From Phaeoceros laevis (Eukaryota > Anthocerotophyta > Anthocerotopsida > Notothyladales), in contig JBNGIQ010009169.1 in NCBI GenBank assembly GCA_049999765.1, positions 52,106 through 116,105 on the forward strand: a stretch of 64,000 nucleotides of DNA, in the 5' to 3' direction. Position numbers and translations under genes: made by a program. Of this stretch, positions 42,237-53,789 are shown piece by piece. Position 1 is the stretch's first letter. Every line of letters starts with the position of its first letter. The notes under the pieces were generated by a model. It did not search any database and was not told where the DNA came from. It was given only the letters and a program-made list of their open reading frames with translations.

Positions 42237-43378
42237 CAAGCAGCTGAAGACATGTTTTGATGGAACCTGGTACCCAAGCTGCGAATGCTACACTGTTCCA
42301 TATGAGCAAAATCTGGTACGCCACTTATCTGAGCAAGCGTGCATGGATAATTTGTTTTGAAATCCACATGACCGGAGCTCATGCTTCTCCAACTTGCTAC
42401 GTGCTTGTTACTCCCTCAGGTTGTGGCAAGCTCTCTGTGAAGCAGACATGGTTGCATCAGGTTCTTATGTAAATATATGTTGACTGCTTTCCCCGGAGTT
42501 TCAGAAAAACAAATTGGGGAATGCGTGAAGTGATTCAGTATACTAATATACCAACTCACAGCCTAGTAAGACATACAGCCATGTAGCCAGAGTTACACGA
42601 GCTCCACGTGTCAAGCAAAGCGCGGCGACGTTATCCCGCGTATTCTTTGCATCTACAGTACCGGGGATATTATTTAGTAGGGTATATCACATTAGAAGTG
42701 GATACCAGCTAGTCCAATAACCCATACTGCTTGGAGGCACAGGCGGACGACATCTGGATTTCCTTCCACCACGGTCAGCGCCGCCGGTACCTGGATCCTT
42801 CACCAGTTTTCTATAAAAAGGGAATGAGTGCAGTGCGCTCCATTCCCGGCTGCAGGCACAATTGACTTTGCAAGATTAAAAACGGGCCAGAAGGATTGAT
42901 GGGGCAAAAGGTCCACCTTTTGTGATAGTCAGATGGCCGTCATGGACAATTGGCACGAAAGAACAAAACATCCGGACAACACCAGGAACCAACAGTATCT
43001 GGTGAACAGCCACGGCACCATCACGGTTAATTCTGCCACGTGGTGAAGTCGTTGGCTGGACAAGTCTGGAGGGCTTGTGGTGGTCAAACAGATACTCCTG
43101 TGGACTCATCAGGTAAGTGCTGGGCCCCGAGGCACCTTCCTCCCGGCTGGCCAGCTTAGAATGCGGGAGACCTGCCGGTGAGCGGAATGCCACAACCCCG
43201 AGGTATAACCGGTGCTTGTGCACTCGCTCATCCTCACCAGATTTCCAAGTCTCAGCTGCTTGCTACCTGCACTGAGCGGGACTCGTACGGGTAATCACTT
43301 GGAGGCGTGGATCACTCTTTGAGTCGTGAATCGTTTCGAGTCGTGAGCTGTGAGACGCAACGAAGCTTTGAGGGTTCG
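42237..43378. other. Intergenic; 5' part is unique, 3' part is the duplicated P450 promoter
   Basis: About 42880-43378 matches 46560-47147 (GCAAAAGGTCCAC, GTCATGGACAATTGGCACGA, GTGCTGGGCCCCGAGGCACC and TCGTGGATCACTCTTTGAGT). The matching stretch includes the likely promoter and 5' UTR of both P450 genes. Nothing else is recognised in 42237-42880. Confidence 0.6.
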
Positions 43379-45762
43379 ATGGCGGACTTTGCGGCAATTG
43401 GGACATGGGTTGCGGCGGCGGTGTTGGGATTGGTGCCTCTCCTGTTCTTCGGAGGCTTCGCCTACACTCGGAAGCTCTATTCCAGGAACAATGGCAAGCT
43501 CAAGGTGCCCCCGGGTAACCCCTGGATGCTTCCCTTCATCGGGGAGACTGTGCAGTTAATTGCTGGCACTCCCGCCGACTTCTTTGACACCCGTTACAAC
43601 AAGTGAGCCTCTTCTGCCTCGGCATTTGTCTGGGGTTGGAGGAGAGGGATGGTTGGCAGAGGCAGCAGCAGCCGCAGTAGCTGCAGTAGCTGGCTTTTTG
43701 TTGGGAGGCTAATGGGGTTGGCATGGCCGCAGATATGGTGGAATGTACACGACGAACCTATTCGGGAGTCCGACGGTCGTGGCGGAGACGGCCGATGCTG
43801 CCAAGTATTTCCTCACTTCCCGACAGTTCGAGTTGAAGCTGACTCCAAACTTCCAGAGGATCTTCGGGAAGAACGGAATTGCACAGGTAGGCTGAGCAAG
43901 TGCACTTCAGAGAGAGTTGATGTGGTCACCAAGGCGCAGGAGCCAGGGATAACGCAATGACCGGTGCCTGACTATGCGCAGATTGAGGGAGAGGCTCACA
44001 AGCGAGTTCGCTCACTGATGCTTGCGATCGTGGGACAACAGCACTTGGCCAAATTGGTTACCCCACTTGACGAGCTGGCGCGGGATCACTTTAATGGTGA
44101 CCTAGATGGGGCCACAATTGAGAGTGTGGAGACGTTGATCAAGGTCAGGCCATCATCAGTATGGCTTGTTGCAATTCGCCAATCCATCCCTTTGGGAGCT
44201 TCAAGCCTGTGTGTGCACCAACTTCTGAACATGTGCTGTTGGGTTGTGCCTGCAGTTCTCGTTCAGCATCACCTCCATTCTGGTTAGCGGCTTTCTGAAA
44301 CCCGACAACCCCCTGACTGAGGAGTTCCGCCATGCTATTCACTACATGGGCGAGGGATGGACCAGTGTCGATCAGATTGGTCTGCCGGGGAGTGCTTTCC
44401 GGAGGGCTTTGAAGGTAAAACTTGTGCTCCAAGATACAGTTGTTTCGCGTCGTTGCATGGTGGAAAGTCGTTGCATCAGTGCCGGCTTCTTACTTTGTAG
44501 ACTTGGATTTGTGATGTTCCAGGGACGCCAGACTTGCTTGAGGATTTTGGACGAGGTCATTGCGGAGAGGAGGAAGACAGGAGGAGAACACCATGACTTG
44601 ATTCAAGTGCTCCTGGACACCAAAAACTCAGATCATCCCCTCTCTGACGCAGAGATCAAGGACGACGTCTTGTCCTTTGTTTTTGGATCCTACCACACAT
44701 CTGCGGTGTCTATGACCTGGATGTTGAAGTATCTGCATGACCATCCCGATATTCGTCAACAAGTGATGGTATGTAACCATGTCTCTTGATATCCAGACTC
44801 CGTAAAGATTCTAGAAGGTTTTGTGGTTCAAGAACTCACCTGCTTGCCAATGCTCTGCGTTTATCAGGAGGAGCAGGACAGAATCGCAGCCCGAAAGGCT
44901 CCTGGAGAGCTCCTTACCGCAGCTGACCTCAAGGAGATGACACTATCATCGAGGGTAAGCACATCCATCCCAGCCACATGCACAATGCAATGCCACAACT
45001 TCATTCAGTTTTTGGATACGAGAGAGACCTAACACACATGCACAATGTACAGGTTATATTGGAGACGTTGAGACTTGCATCCTTCGTCCCTTTCACAATG
45101 CGGGAGGCCATGGAAGATGTGGAATTCAATGGTGGGTACCCAGTAAGCTTTTGCTCCATTCAGATGATCTGTTCTCCTACATGCAGGCGACTCACCTCAT
45201 CCTTTCCTCTTGCTGTACAGGCTACTACATCCCCAAGGGCTGGAAGGTGGTGATAGACCTTCGACGCCCCCATTTTGAATCAGAAACCTACCCTGATCCT
45301 ACCAAGTTCGACCCTTCTCGCTTTGAGGTTTGTGTGACACACTTGTGATATTCGTAGTAGCCCTGTCCAACATAAGCACGTCCCAGCCACACTGCGTCCC
45401 TGCCACACCTGACTCGGGACACTCTCCATTGTTTGCAGAATCCACCCAAACCAGGTACCTTTACTCCATTCGGAGGTGGCCGCCGGCTCTGCATTGGAAA
45501 CGATTTCGCCAAGCAAGAACTGCTCATCCTCATGCACCGATTCTTCACGCAGTACACGTATGTCCACTCTCTGTATTTTCTTGGATGCATGCATTCCAAG
45601 GGTTCCAGCCTTCTGCACCTGTGACAGTATTCCTGACCCGTTAGAGTTGGTGGTTTTTACAGATACAAAGCTGCTAGGCCAGATCGTGGAACTGACTACA
45701 TCCCTCTGAGCACTCCCAAGGGCGGTTACCTTATCACGCTTTCCAAAAGACGCCGTACCTGA
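43379..45762 (+). CDS. Cytochrome P450, CYP85 clan, ten exons (copy 1)
   Basis: Exons 43379-43602, 43733-43886, 43982-44143, 44256-44414, 44523-44768, 44868-44954, 45053-45131, 45221-45327, 45439-45557 and 45663-45762 join in phase to 478 aa. An N-terminal helix ([18 protein letters not shown]) anchors it in the ER. Then come [17 protein letters not shown], the K-helix ETLR (Glu348, Arg351), FDPSRF, and the heme loop [12 protein letters not shown] with Cys424. The I-helix reads [10 protein letters not shown], with His291 where most P450s have Asp/Glu. Layout and heme-loop style fit the CYP85 clan (CYP716, CYP90, CYP707 relatives), which oxidises triterpenoids, steroids or ABA. Substrate unknown. 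A near-identical gene lies 1.4 kb downstream. Confidence 0.92.
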
Positions 45763-47147
45763 GACTAGGAATGTAGATTTTCTCAGGTCCTGTTTCTGAT
45801 GAAACCAAGGGTCGTACTACCAATTGTAGCAACAAACGTGAGTTTCTTCTGGTGACATTTCGGTGTAGCAGGACCTACAAGAAAGCATAGAGCAGACTGT
45901 AGTTCATCAATAAATGATTGGGCAAATGTAGGCTCTCTCCTTTCCTAAAAACAGATGTAGTGCCTCTTTGCCTTCAGTCGATTGATGATCGGAAAAGGTC
46001 CTTCCTTTTTCTATTGGAGTCGCATGTACGAAATGCAGAAATTTCATCAGAATGTTCTGATTCCTACTCAAATTGCTCATTGCAAGTGCTCAAGCAGGAT
46101 GATGAATTTTCATAAAGACCGGATTGGTGAGAAAGTGTTCAGTTCATTTTGGAATTCGACAGGAGGGCGAGCAGAGGGGCAAACCCACCTGGAGTGGTCC
46201 CCGACCTGCTGCGCTGGTTCCAAGGCATATGTCCCCAGATGAGCAGATGCCCCCTTCCTGCCGCGCTTTCCGAGGCAAGGACACTTGCCTCCGTCGAGAT
46301 CAAACCATCTTATCCCTTAGAGCTCCCTTGGAGAGTGGCGGGTTGAGATTGCCGGGTATAGGGACGGACATGACGATGTGCTTGTTGGACCAACACGTAC
46401 CAACAATTCTACCGATACATTCCTTTGGTAACACGAGAAACATTCATGTTCATGTTAATAAGGCTGATTAATGTGCAACCAAAGATGTGAAAGGTGACCA
46501 TTAGTTGTGGAAGGATCCTAAATGTACTAGAAGGGAGAACAAACTTCATCACGTGCTCGATGGTCCACGTGCTTGATGGTGCAAAAGGTCCACACGTTTG
46601 TGATAGTCAGATAGAGATGACGACTTGGGACAATGCGAGACGTGGGAGACGAAGTCATGACCGTCATGGACAATTGGCACGAAAGGAGAAAAAACATCGG
46701 AACCAACAGTGTATCTGGTGAACAGCCACATCACGGTGCGTTCTGCCACGTGGTGAAGTCTTTTTGGCTGGAAGAGTCTGGACTCTGGAGGGCGTGTGGT
46801 GGTCAAAGATACTCATGTGGACTCGGTGCCGTGCAAATGACAGGAAGGGGTCCCACGAAGGGATCGCATTCCAGGCAGGTGAGTGCTGGGCCCCGAGGCA
46901 CCTTCCTGCCGGCTGGCCACCCTAGAATGCGGCCCAAATTGAGACCTGCCGGTGAGCGGAATGCCACAGCCCCGAGGGTATAACCGATGCTTGTGCGCTC
47001 GCTCATCCGCACCAATTCATCCTCATCTTCATCCTACATGCACTGAGCGGATCCTCAGGGCTAATCAATTGGAGTCGTGGATCACTCTTTGAGTCGTGAA
47101 TCGCTTCGTGTCGTGAGCTGTGAGACGCAACTGAGCTAGAGGGTTCG
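45763..47147. other. Spacer between the P450 copies, made of duplicated flanks
   Basis: 45880-46200 matches 49660-49920 (ATTGGGCAAATGTAGGCTCT, CCTCTTTGCCTTCAGTCG), and 46560-47147 matches 42880-43378. The duplication unit therefore spans about 3.7 kb including promoter and 3' flank. No other gene is seen. Confidence 0.65.
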
Positions 47148-49519
47148 ATGGCGGACTTTGCGACAATAGGGACATGGATTGCGGCTGCGGTGCTGGGTTT
47201 GGTGCCTCTCCTGTTCTTCGGAGGCTTCGCCTACACGCAGAAGCTCTATTCCAGGAACAATGGCAAGCTTAAGGTGCCCAAGGGTAACCCCTGGATGCTT
47301 CCCTTCATCGGGGAGACTGTGCAGTTACTTGCTGGCGCTCCCAACGACTTCTTCGACAACCGCTACAACAAGTGAGCATCTTCTGTCTCGGCATCCGTCT
47401 GTGGTTGGAGGAGAGAGATGCTTAGCACCCGCAGTAGCTGGTTTTGCTGGGAGTCTGATGGGGTTGGCTTGGCCGCAGATTTAAGGGAATGTACACGACT
47501 AACCTATTCGGGAGTCCGACAGTCGTGGCGGAGCCCGAGAGTGCGAAGTTTTTCCTCTCTTCCCAAAAGTTTGAGTTGAAGCTGACTCCCAACTTCCAGA
47601 GGATCTTTGGGAAGAACGGAATTGGACAGGTAGGCTGAACACGCGCCCTTTAGAGAAATATGTGGTTACCACCTGGGACAATGCAATGACCGGTGGGTGG
47701 GTACCTGACTCTGCACAGCTTGAGGGAGAATTTCACAAGCGAGTTCACTCACTGATGCTTGCAATCGTGGGACAACAAAACTTGGCCAAATTGGTTAGCC
47801 CTATTGACGAGCTGGCGCGGGATCACTTCACTGATGGTTACCAAGATGGAGTCACCATCGAGAGTGTGGACGCGTTGATCAAGGTCAGTCCATTATCAGT
47901 AGCGTTTGTTGCAATTCGCCAATCCATCCCTTGGGGAGCTGCGAGCCTGTGTGTGCACCAAGTTCTGAACATGTGGTTTGGGGTTCCGCCTGCAGTTCAC
48001 ATTCAGCATCACGTCCATTCTGGTGAGCGACTTTCTGAAACCCGGCAACCCCCTGACTGAGGAGTTGAACCATGCTATGCACTTCATGGGCGAGGGATGG
48101 ACCAGTATCGATCAGATTGGTCTGCCGGGGAGTGCTTTCCGCAAGGCTTTGAAGGTAAAACTTGTGCTCCAAGACACAGTTGCTGCGCTTGGTTGCATGG
48201 TGGATACAGTAGTCGTTACATCAATGCCGGCTTCTTACTTTGTGGACTTGGATTTGTGATGTTCCAGGGACGCGAGACTTGCTTGAGGATTTTGGACGAG
48301 GTCATTGCAGAGAGGAGGAAGACAGGAGGAGAGCACCATGACTTGATTCAAGTGCTCCTGGACACCAAAAACTCAGGTGAACCCCTCTCTGACGCAGAGA
48401 TCAAGGACGCCTGCTTGTCATTCATTTTTGGAGCCTTCCACACATCTGCGGTGTCCACGACCTGGGTGTTGAAGTATCTGCATGACCATCCCGACATTCT
48501 TCAACAAGTAGTGGTATGTAACCATGCCCCTTGATATCCAGACTCTCTGTGGTTCTGTCTTCTGGAGGTCTTTGTGGTTCAAGAACTGACATCTGCTTGC
48601 TTCGCGTTCATCAGGAGGAGCAGGACAGAATCGCAGCCCGAAAGGCCCCTGGAGAGCTCCTTACCTCAGCTGACCTCAAAGATATGACACTGTCATTTAG
48701 GGTAACCACATGCATCCCTGCCACATGCACAATGCAATGCCACAACTTCATTCAGTTTTTGGATACGAGAGACCTAACACACATGCACAATGTACAGGTT
48801 ATATTGGAGACGTTGAGGCTTACATCCATCGTCCCTTTCACAATGCGGGAGGCCATGGAAGATGTGGAACACAATGGTGGGTACCCAGTAAGCTTTTGCT
48901 CTGTTCAGATGATCTGTTCTCCTACATGCAGGCGACTTATCTCATCCTTTCCTCTTGTTGCGCAGGCTACTACATCCCCAAGGGCTGGAAGGTGGTGATA
49001 GACCTTCGACGCCCCCATTACGATGCAGGAGCCTTCCCTGATCCTACCAAGTTCGACCCTTCTCGCTTTGAGGTTTGTGTGAACACACTTGTGATATTCG
49101 TAGTAGCCCTGTCCAACATAAGCACGTCCCAGCCGCTCTGCGTCCCTGCCACACCTGACTCGGGACACTGTCCGTTGTTTGCAGAATCCACCCAATCCAG
49201 GTACCTTTATTCCATTCGGAGGTGGCCGCCGGCTCTGCATTGCAAACGATTTCGTGAAGCAAGAAATGCTCATCATCCTGCACCGATTCTTGACGCAATA
49301 CACGTATGTCCATGCTCTGTATTTTCTTAGATGGATGCATCCCTGTAGCGTGGGAGAAAATTTGCCAGCCTTCTGCATCTGTGACAGTATTCCTGACCGG
49401 TTAGACGTGGATTTTACAGATACAAAGCTGCTGGGCCAGATCGTGGAAAAGTCTACATCCCTCTGGTCATGCTCAAGGGCGGTTACCCCATGACGCTTAA
49501 CAAAAGACGCCGCACTTGA
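47148..49519 (+). CDS. Cytochrome P450, CYP85 clan, ten exons (copy 2)
   Basis: Exons 47148-47371, 47479-47629, 47719-47883, 47996-48154, 48268-48513, 48615-48701, 48798-48876, 48966-49072, 49185-49303 and 49420-49519 join in phase to 478 aa, with intron positions identical to copy 1. Exon 2 is one codon shorter and exon 3 one codon longer. The I-helix is FGAFHTSAVSTTW, again with His in place of the acid. The heme loop reads [18 protein letters not shown]: the Cys is present but the following conserved Gly is Ala. Residues at the C-terminus (YIPLVMLKGGYPMTLNKRRR) differ more than elsewhere. It is a recent tandem duplicate, intact but with changes at sites that affect heme and oxygen handling. 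Confidence 0.92.
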
Positions 49520-51333
49520 GACTAGGAACGTAGATTTTTTCTCACCTCCCGTTTCTGATCAAACCAAGAGTCATAGGGTCATACTACCTCTTGTAGCAAA
49601 AAATCTAAACGTGAGGCGCTTTTGGTGATCTCTGTATGTCTGGAGCTATTAGAAAGCCTAGAGGAGACTGTAGTTCGTCAATAGATGATTGGGCAAATGT
49701 AGGCTCTCTCCTTTCCTAAAAACAGGTGTAGTGCCTCTTTGCCTTCAGTCGTCTGATACTCGGACAAGGTTCTATCTCTATTGGAGTGCTTTGTACAAAA
49801 TGCAAATCTCATCAGAATTTGGTGATTCCCTACTCAAATTGCTAATTGCAAGTGCCCAAGCAGGCTGATGAAAAAAACCGGACTGGTGAAAAAGTGTTCG
49901 TCTTTTTGGAATTCGACCCGAGGGCGTTGAGCAAAGGAGGGGAATGGCCCTGAGCAAATATTCCCGTCGTGCTGCACTGGTTCCGAGGCAGTCTAGAAAC
50001 TGTGTCGTGTGGTCCAGGCAATGCTGGCAAGGATGCTTGCCTCGGTCAAGATCAAACCATCGAACTCGTTTCGTCGCGCATATCCCTTTGAACTCCCTGA
50101 GACAGTAGTCTAGAGGCTTGAGCTTGCCGGGCATGGGGAGTCGGCAAAACCGATAAGCTTTTCCTGGGACAGGTCCCTGGACGGGGGCTCCCGGTTGTCG
50201 CTTAACGTCCCCTGGAAGGAGCTCCCGGTTGCCGGTCGAAATACCTGGCGAGGTGTTCAATTGTTGTTCAATTCCCATGTGAGTTGGCTAGATACCATAA
50301 TCTACTTGGTTTCTACTACTACTACCTGTACAGGCAGACCAAAAAATTGGAGCCCCGATAAAAATTTGCCAAGTACTGGAGAGTAGGCTTGGGTGAAACA
50401 CAGTGTTCTTATACACGAATTCGGTGAAACACGGTGTTCTTATACACGAATTCCCAAAGATATGTTTTAACATTGCAAAATAACAAATAAATTAAATTTC
50501 ATTTCAACATAGTTGCGACTAATTTACTAAGGTTGAAAAGGTCATTTTCTAAAAGTAAAATTAGAAAAAAATATGTTTATTAATGACCACAACTAGATAG
50601 AAAAGGAAGGGCTCATCAAGGAATATAGGATTTTTAAACGTCTTGTTATGGCTCTTGTTAGGGCTCATATACGACACCCATCTTGTTGAAACCCTTTAGA
50701 ACAATGTCCACATCAAAGAAGACGTCCAAGAGAAGGATGGTGAGAAAGTTTGCGCATTATGGAACTACAAGCCTTACTACCCATGAAATGAGAAGATGGG
50801 CACTTCAATCTACGAAAGCATATGACTTAGCTCAAGGCAAGGAAGCTCAAAATACATGCGCTTAGAGTAATTTTGTCTCTTGGGAAACACCACACATTAC
50901 AAGGCTAGACGATACCACTAGTCTACTTTGTAGCCTAGGTAATCAAATTTAGCCTAGTAGACTAGGCTACAACCGTCGTGAGTGTCCGTTATTAGGGACG
51001 AGGTTGGCGCGGCTCCCTGCTTAGCATAGACGATCATCACTCTCCCTAGAGAGGTAGCGATATGCTAGACTAGGCTACAAAGTAGAATGCGCAATGCAAA
51101 TTGATTAATCAAATTGTGCCAAATTGTGGCCTAGTCAAATTGCAGCCTACTCAGATTTAGTCTATGATAGACTAAGAACTAGTATGATATTTGCCTATAC
51201 TAAAACCAACCTACAGGTTAAGACGGTTCTAGAATTTCAGACAAAGGATTTGGAACTTTCTTTGGCAATGCCTGAGAGTATGCCTTGGGGTGGGGTGTAC
51301 TAGCTAGACACTTGCTTCCTGCCTGGGACACTG
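49520..51333. other. Intergenic; duplicated 3' flank, then AT-rich DNA with repeats
   Basis: 49520-50330 continues the P450 duplication. 50393-50452 holds a direct repeat of GGTGAAACACAGTGTTCTTA plus TACACGAATTC (two units). 50923-51085 is a hairpin element (separate entry). No gene is supported. Confidence 0.5.
50923..51085. repeat. MITE-like inverted-repeat element
   Basis: Perfect 16-bp terminal inverted repeats: CTACTTTGTAGCCTAG at 50923-50938 and CTAGGCTACAAAGTAG at 51070-51085. Just inside the left end lies a near-palindrome TAGCCTAGTAGACTAGGCTA at 50952-50971. No coding capacity. Size (163 bp) and ends fit a small non-autonomous foldback DNA element; no target-site duplication is obvious. 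Confidence 0.6.
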
Positions 51334-52246
51334 CAGTTTGAAGTGGCACAGGCAACTGCCAAGAAGTATGGGAAGGAGGAATGGAGGACAACCATAGGTT
51401 GTTTCATAAGGAGGGTCATTCGTACTGACAAACTATATGCAAGCAAAATGCATATTGATCCACTGTACTACCCAGCAGATATGGAGTTCTCAAAGCTGAA
51501 AAAGCGGAACAACAAGTGTGAGGCCACTATGATTTATGTCCCAGACCCTAGATCTATGATGGATCCCTCGCACATGGCTTATTATGAGGAAAAAGCTCTA
51601 GATTTGGGGAGGATTGTGTTTTCCGAAGTTGGAGAGGGACCCTCCTCTTCTGCTGCTGCAGGCAGTTCTGCTGTCGGCAGTTCTGGACCCAGCTCTGCCC
51701 AAGAGGTGGAGGATGCACCCATTTCTTTCCAGGTGCAAAACATGCCAGAGGTGGAGAATGCAGCCAGTTCTGTCCAAGTGGAGACTATGTCAGTGGTGGA
51801 CAATGGTGCAAGTGCATCGCATAAGAACATGGAAATAGTTATCAGCCGAGGCTGTTTGACCTGAGTGTGGAGGTAGAAAATGCTAATTAAGTGTTGGCTG
51901 ACCGCTCTATCAGGTCAAAAGCTCGCTTTTTTGAGCTCATGGAGAGCCTTCTAGGGGAAGTTGATGGGGATGACGCAGCTTGGGAGCTGCTTGCTCAGAA
52001 AAGGCGGAGGGATGTTTTTTTTGTTGCTTGAAGGAAGCCGTGGAAAAATCTCTTGGATTAGATGCCGAATTGGAAAAGCTGGATCAGCTAAGGAAGCAAA
52101 GGCGAGGTCTGAGCAAGGAGTTCGTGAGAGATATGTTTCCTGCTGTTTTGGCAAGCCATGCCACACTGGAGACGTTTTCAGCGCAAGATTGTGCCACATT
52201 CTTCAACGAAAGTGCCATGCCTGATTGGTTGACTGACAGAAGCTAG
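51334..52246 (+). pseudogene. Unrecognised gene with frame breaks
   Basis: After an acceptor-like GACACTGCAG, the frame reads FEVAQATAKKYGK, GCFIRRVIRTDKLYASKMHI and DPLYYPADMEFSKLKKR, then a Ser/Ala-rich part with imperfect 15-residue units (EVEDAPISFQVQNMP, EVENAASSVQVETMS), to a stop at 51864. Coding-like sequence resumes in other frames: RSKARFFELMESLLGEVDGD, ELLAQKRRRD, then EAVEKSLGLDAELEKLDQLR and FVRDMFPAVLASH to 52246. The style (acidic helices, charged C-terminal coiled coil) recalls transposon-linked or NAM-associated regions of plant repeats, but I cannot name it. Confidence 0.4.
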
Positions 52247-52994
52247 AAATTGTACTTGGGCAAGGGGGGGAAAATATGGATGCGGAAATGGTTTTGGAGA
52301 AGCTTAGTAACAACAATCTGGCGGGCTGCTACAACATTGAAGTCATTTCAGGTTAGTTGACAGTTTGTTCATTTCAGGTCAGTTGACAAGTGAGTTCGGG
52401 AAAGTTCGTTCTCCGTTGCAAGGCTCCCCCTCAAACTTTCAGTCAGGACATCGCCGCTCTGAGATGTAAGAGGTTAATCCAACACTAGTATGATACCATA
52501 GCATATATCATACAAGTTTTTAGTATAGGATAATCCTCAGTTTGAAATCCATTAACATTATACATGTATGACGTAGGTAGAATGATGTCTTATATATAAA
52601 CTTCTGCATCATACAATTTATAATTAGGGTAGCACTATTAGTAATAAGAGCAACAGGCCACGTCGACTTCATATGGGAATAGGGTATTTGGGTGCTTCTA
52701 GGTGCTACCGAAGAAGGACTGTTTTTAGAAATGCTGAAGTTAGCGGCACTTCTGGGGACCCTATGTACCGAGGTAGTAAGATTGGTGCCCGTGAAGATAA
52801 TCTTGGGTTAAGCCTATATGAAGCCAATGCTTTGGGATCCTATGGGAGTAAGACTGCTGCACTTAGTCTAGACAACTGCTACAGTTTATGTTACAAACGT
52901 GTAAACTTATTTGGAGCAAAGGCAACAATTTATTGAATTCCTCAACTGAACAGAGTCTGCTCTTGAAATGGCCGCAAATGGAGCGGCTAGCTAC

Positions 52995-53789
52995 CTAGTA
53001 CATGCTTTCTTCAAACAAATCTTGAACCTTCCTCCACAAAGGGCCGAACAAGATATCTTGCCACCATACGTCTACCTGCTTCCGCTTCCGGCTCGTGACG
53101 GGCTCCGATATGGCCGCAACATTGATCAGGAGTGGAGGGAGCTGACGTGTGATAGATCTGCGAGGCTGCAGAAATCGCCAGCCAGGCATTTGTGCCCGAA
53201 CAAACGTGTCGTAGACATCCAGCACCGCCTCCAGCACCGCCTCCAGCTTCACCGAATTTTCCTCCACGATCCTGACGTTGGGGCCATCCTTCAACCAAGC
53301 AGAAAGCACAAAACCTCAGCCTAGCAACAACACAAAACCTCAGACTAGCTAGCAACAAGCATGAAACCTCACCATCGGTCCTCACCTTCAGCAACAAGCA
53401 CAAAACCTCACCATTACTCCTCACGTTAAGCAACAAGCACAAAACCTCACCATGGCTCCTCACCTTGAGATGGAGGTTGCCGACATCTGCTTAACAAATA
53501 CTTTTATTCGTGGAGGAAAGGCCTTGAATTGTGCCCCAAGATCCGACAAGGTTTGTTGAATAGTCCTCACTGAATCTGCTAGATCCTTAGCGACCTCCAG
53601 AGCATCGCGAGCTACATTGACTCCGTCTCACGCCGTAGCTACTCCATCCCGAGCCACAGCCACTCCCTTGAAAATGCCGAGGCAAATACCAACTCCAACA
53701 ACTAGAGCACCGATGGTTCCAAGCCATGCCCGCAGGTCACCTCCGTCTCCTCGGTCATGATCACGCGATCGCGGTGGCGGAAGAGGCAT
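52995..53789 (-). pseudogene. Small membrane protein gene with in-frame stop
   Basis: From an ATG at 53789 the minus strand reads MPLPPPRSRDHDRGDGGDL, then a membrane helix AWLGTIGALVVGVGICLGIF, then a heptad-like region (ARDGVATA, a stop TGA at 53630-53628, then DGVNVARDALEVAKDLADSV) up to a donor AAG/GTGAGG near 53467. After a repeat-filled intron another exon reads DGPNVRIVEENSVKLEAVLE and FVRAQMPGWRFLQ. The single stop in otherwise well-kept sequence suggests a recently broken gene (or a base error). The family is not recognised. Confidence 0.45.
53330..53466. repeat. About 47-bp minisatellite, three units
   Basis: Units of the form AGCAACAAGCACAAAACCTC then ACCATNNCTCCTCAC repeat near 53350, 53390 and 53430 with a few changes. 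They lie in the putative intron of the small membrane-protein gene. Confidence 0.75.

Noticed and set aside
42250-42475. Small open frame downstream of the LYR gene
   Set aside because: It lies in the 3' flank, has no domain, and the LYR reading frame already closes at 42236.
53330-53466. CRISPR-like repeat array
   Set aside because: Three imperfect 47-bp units without unique spacers in a plant intron; an ordinary minisatellite.
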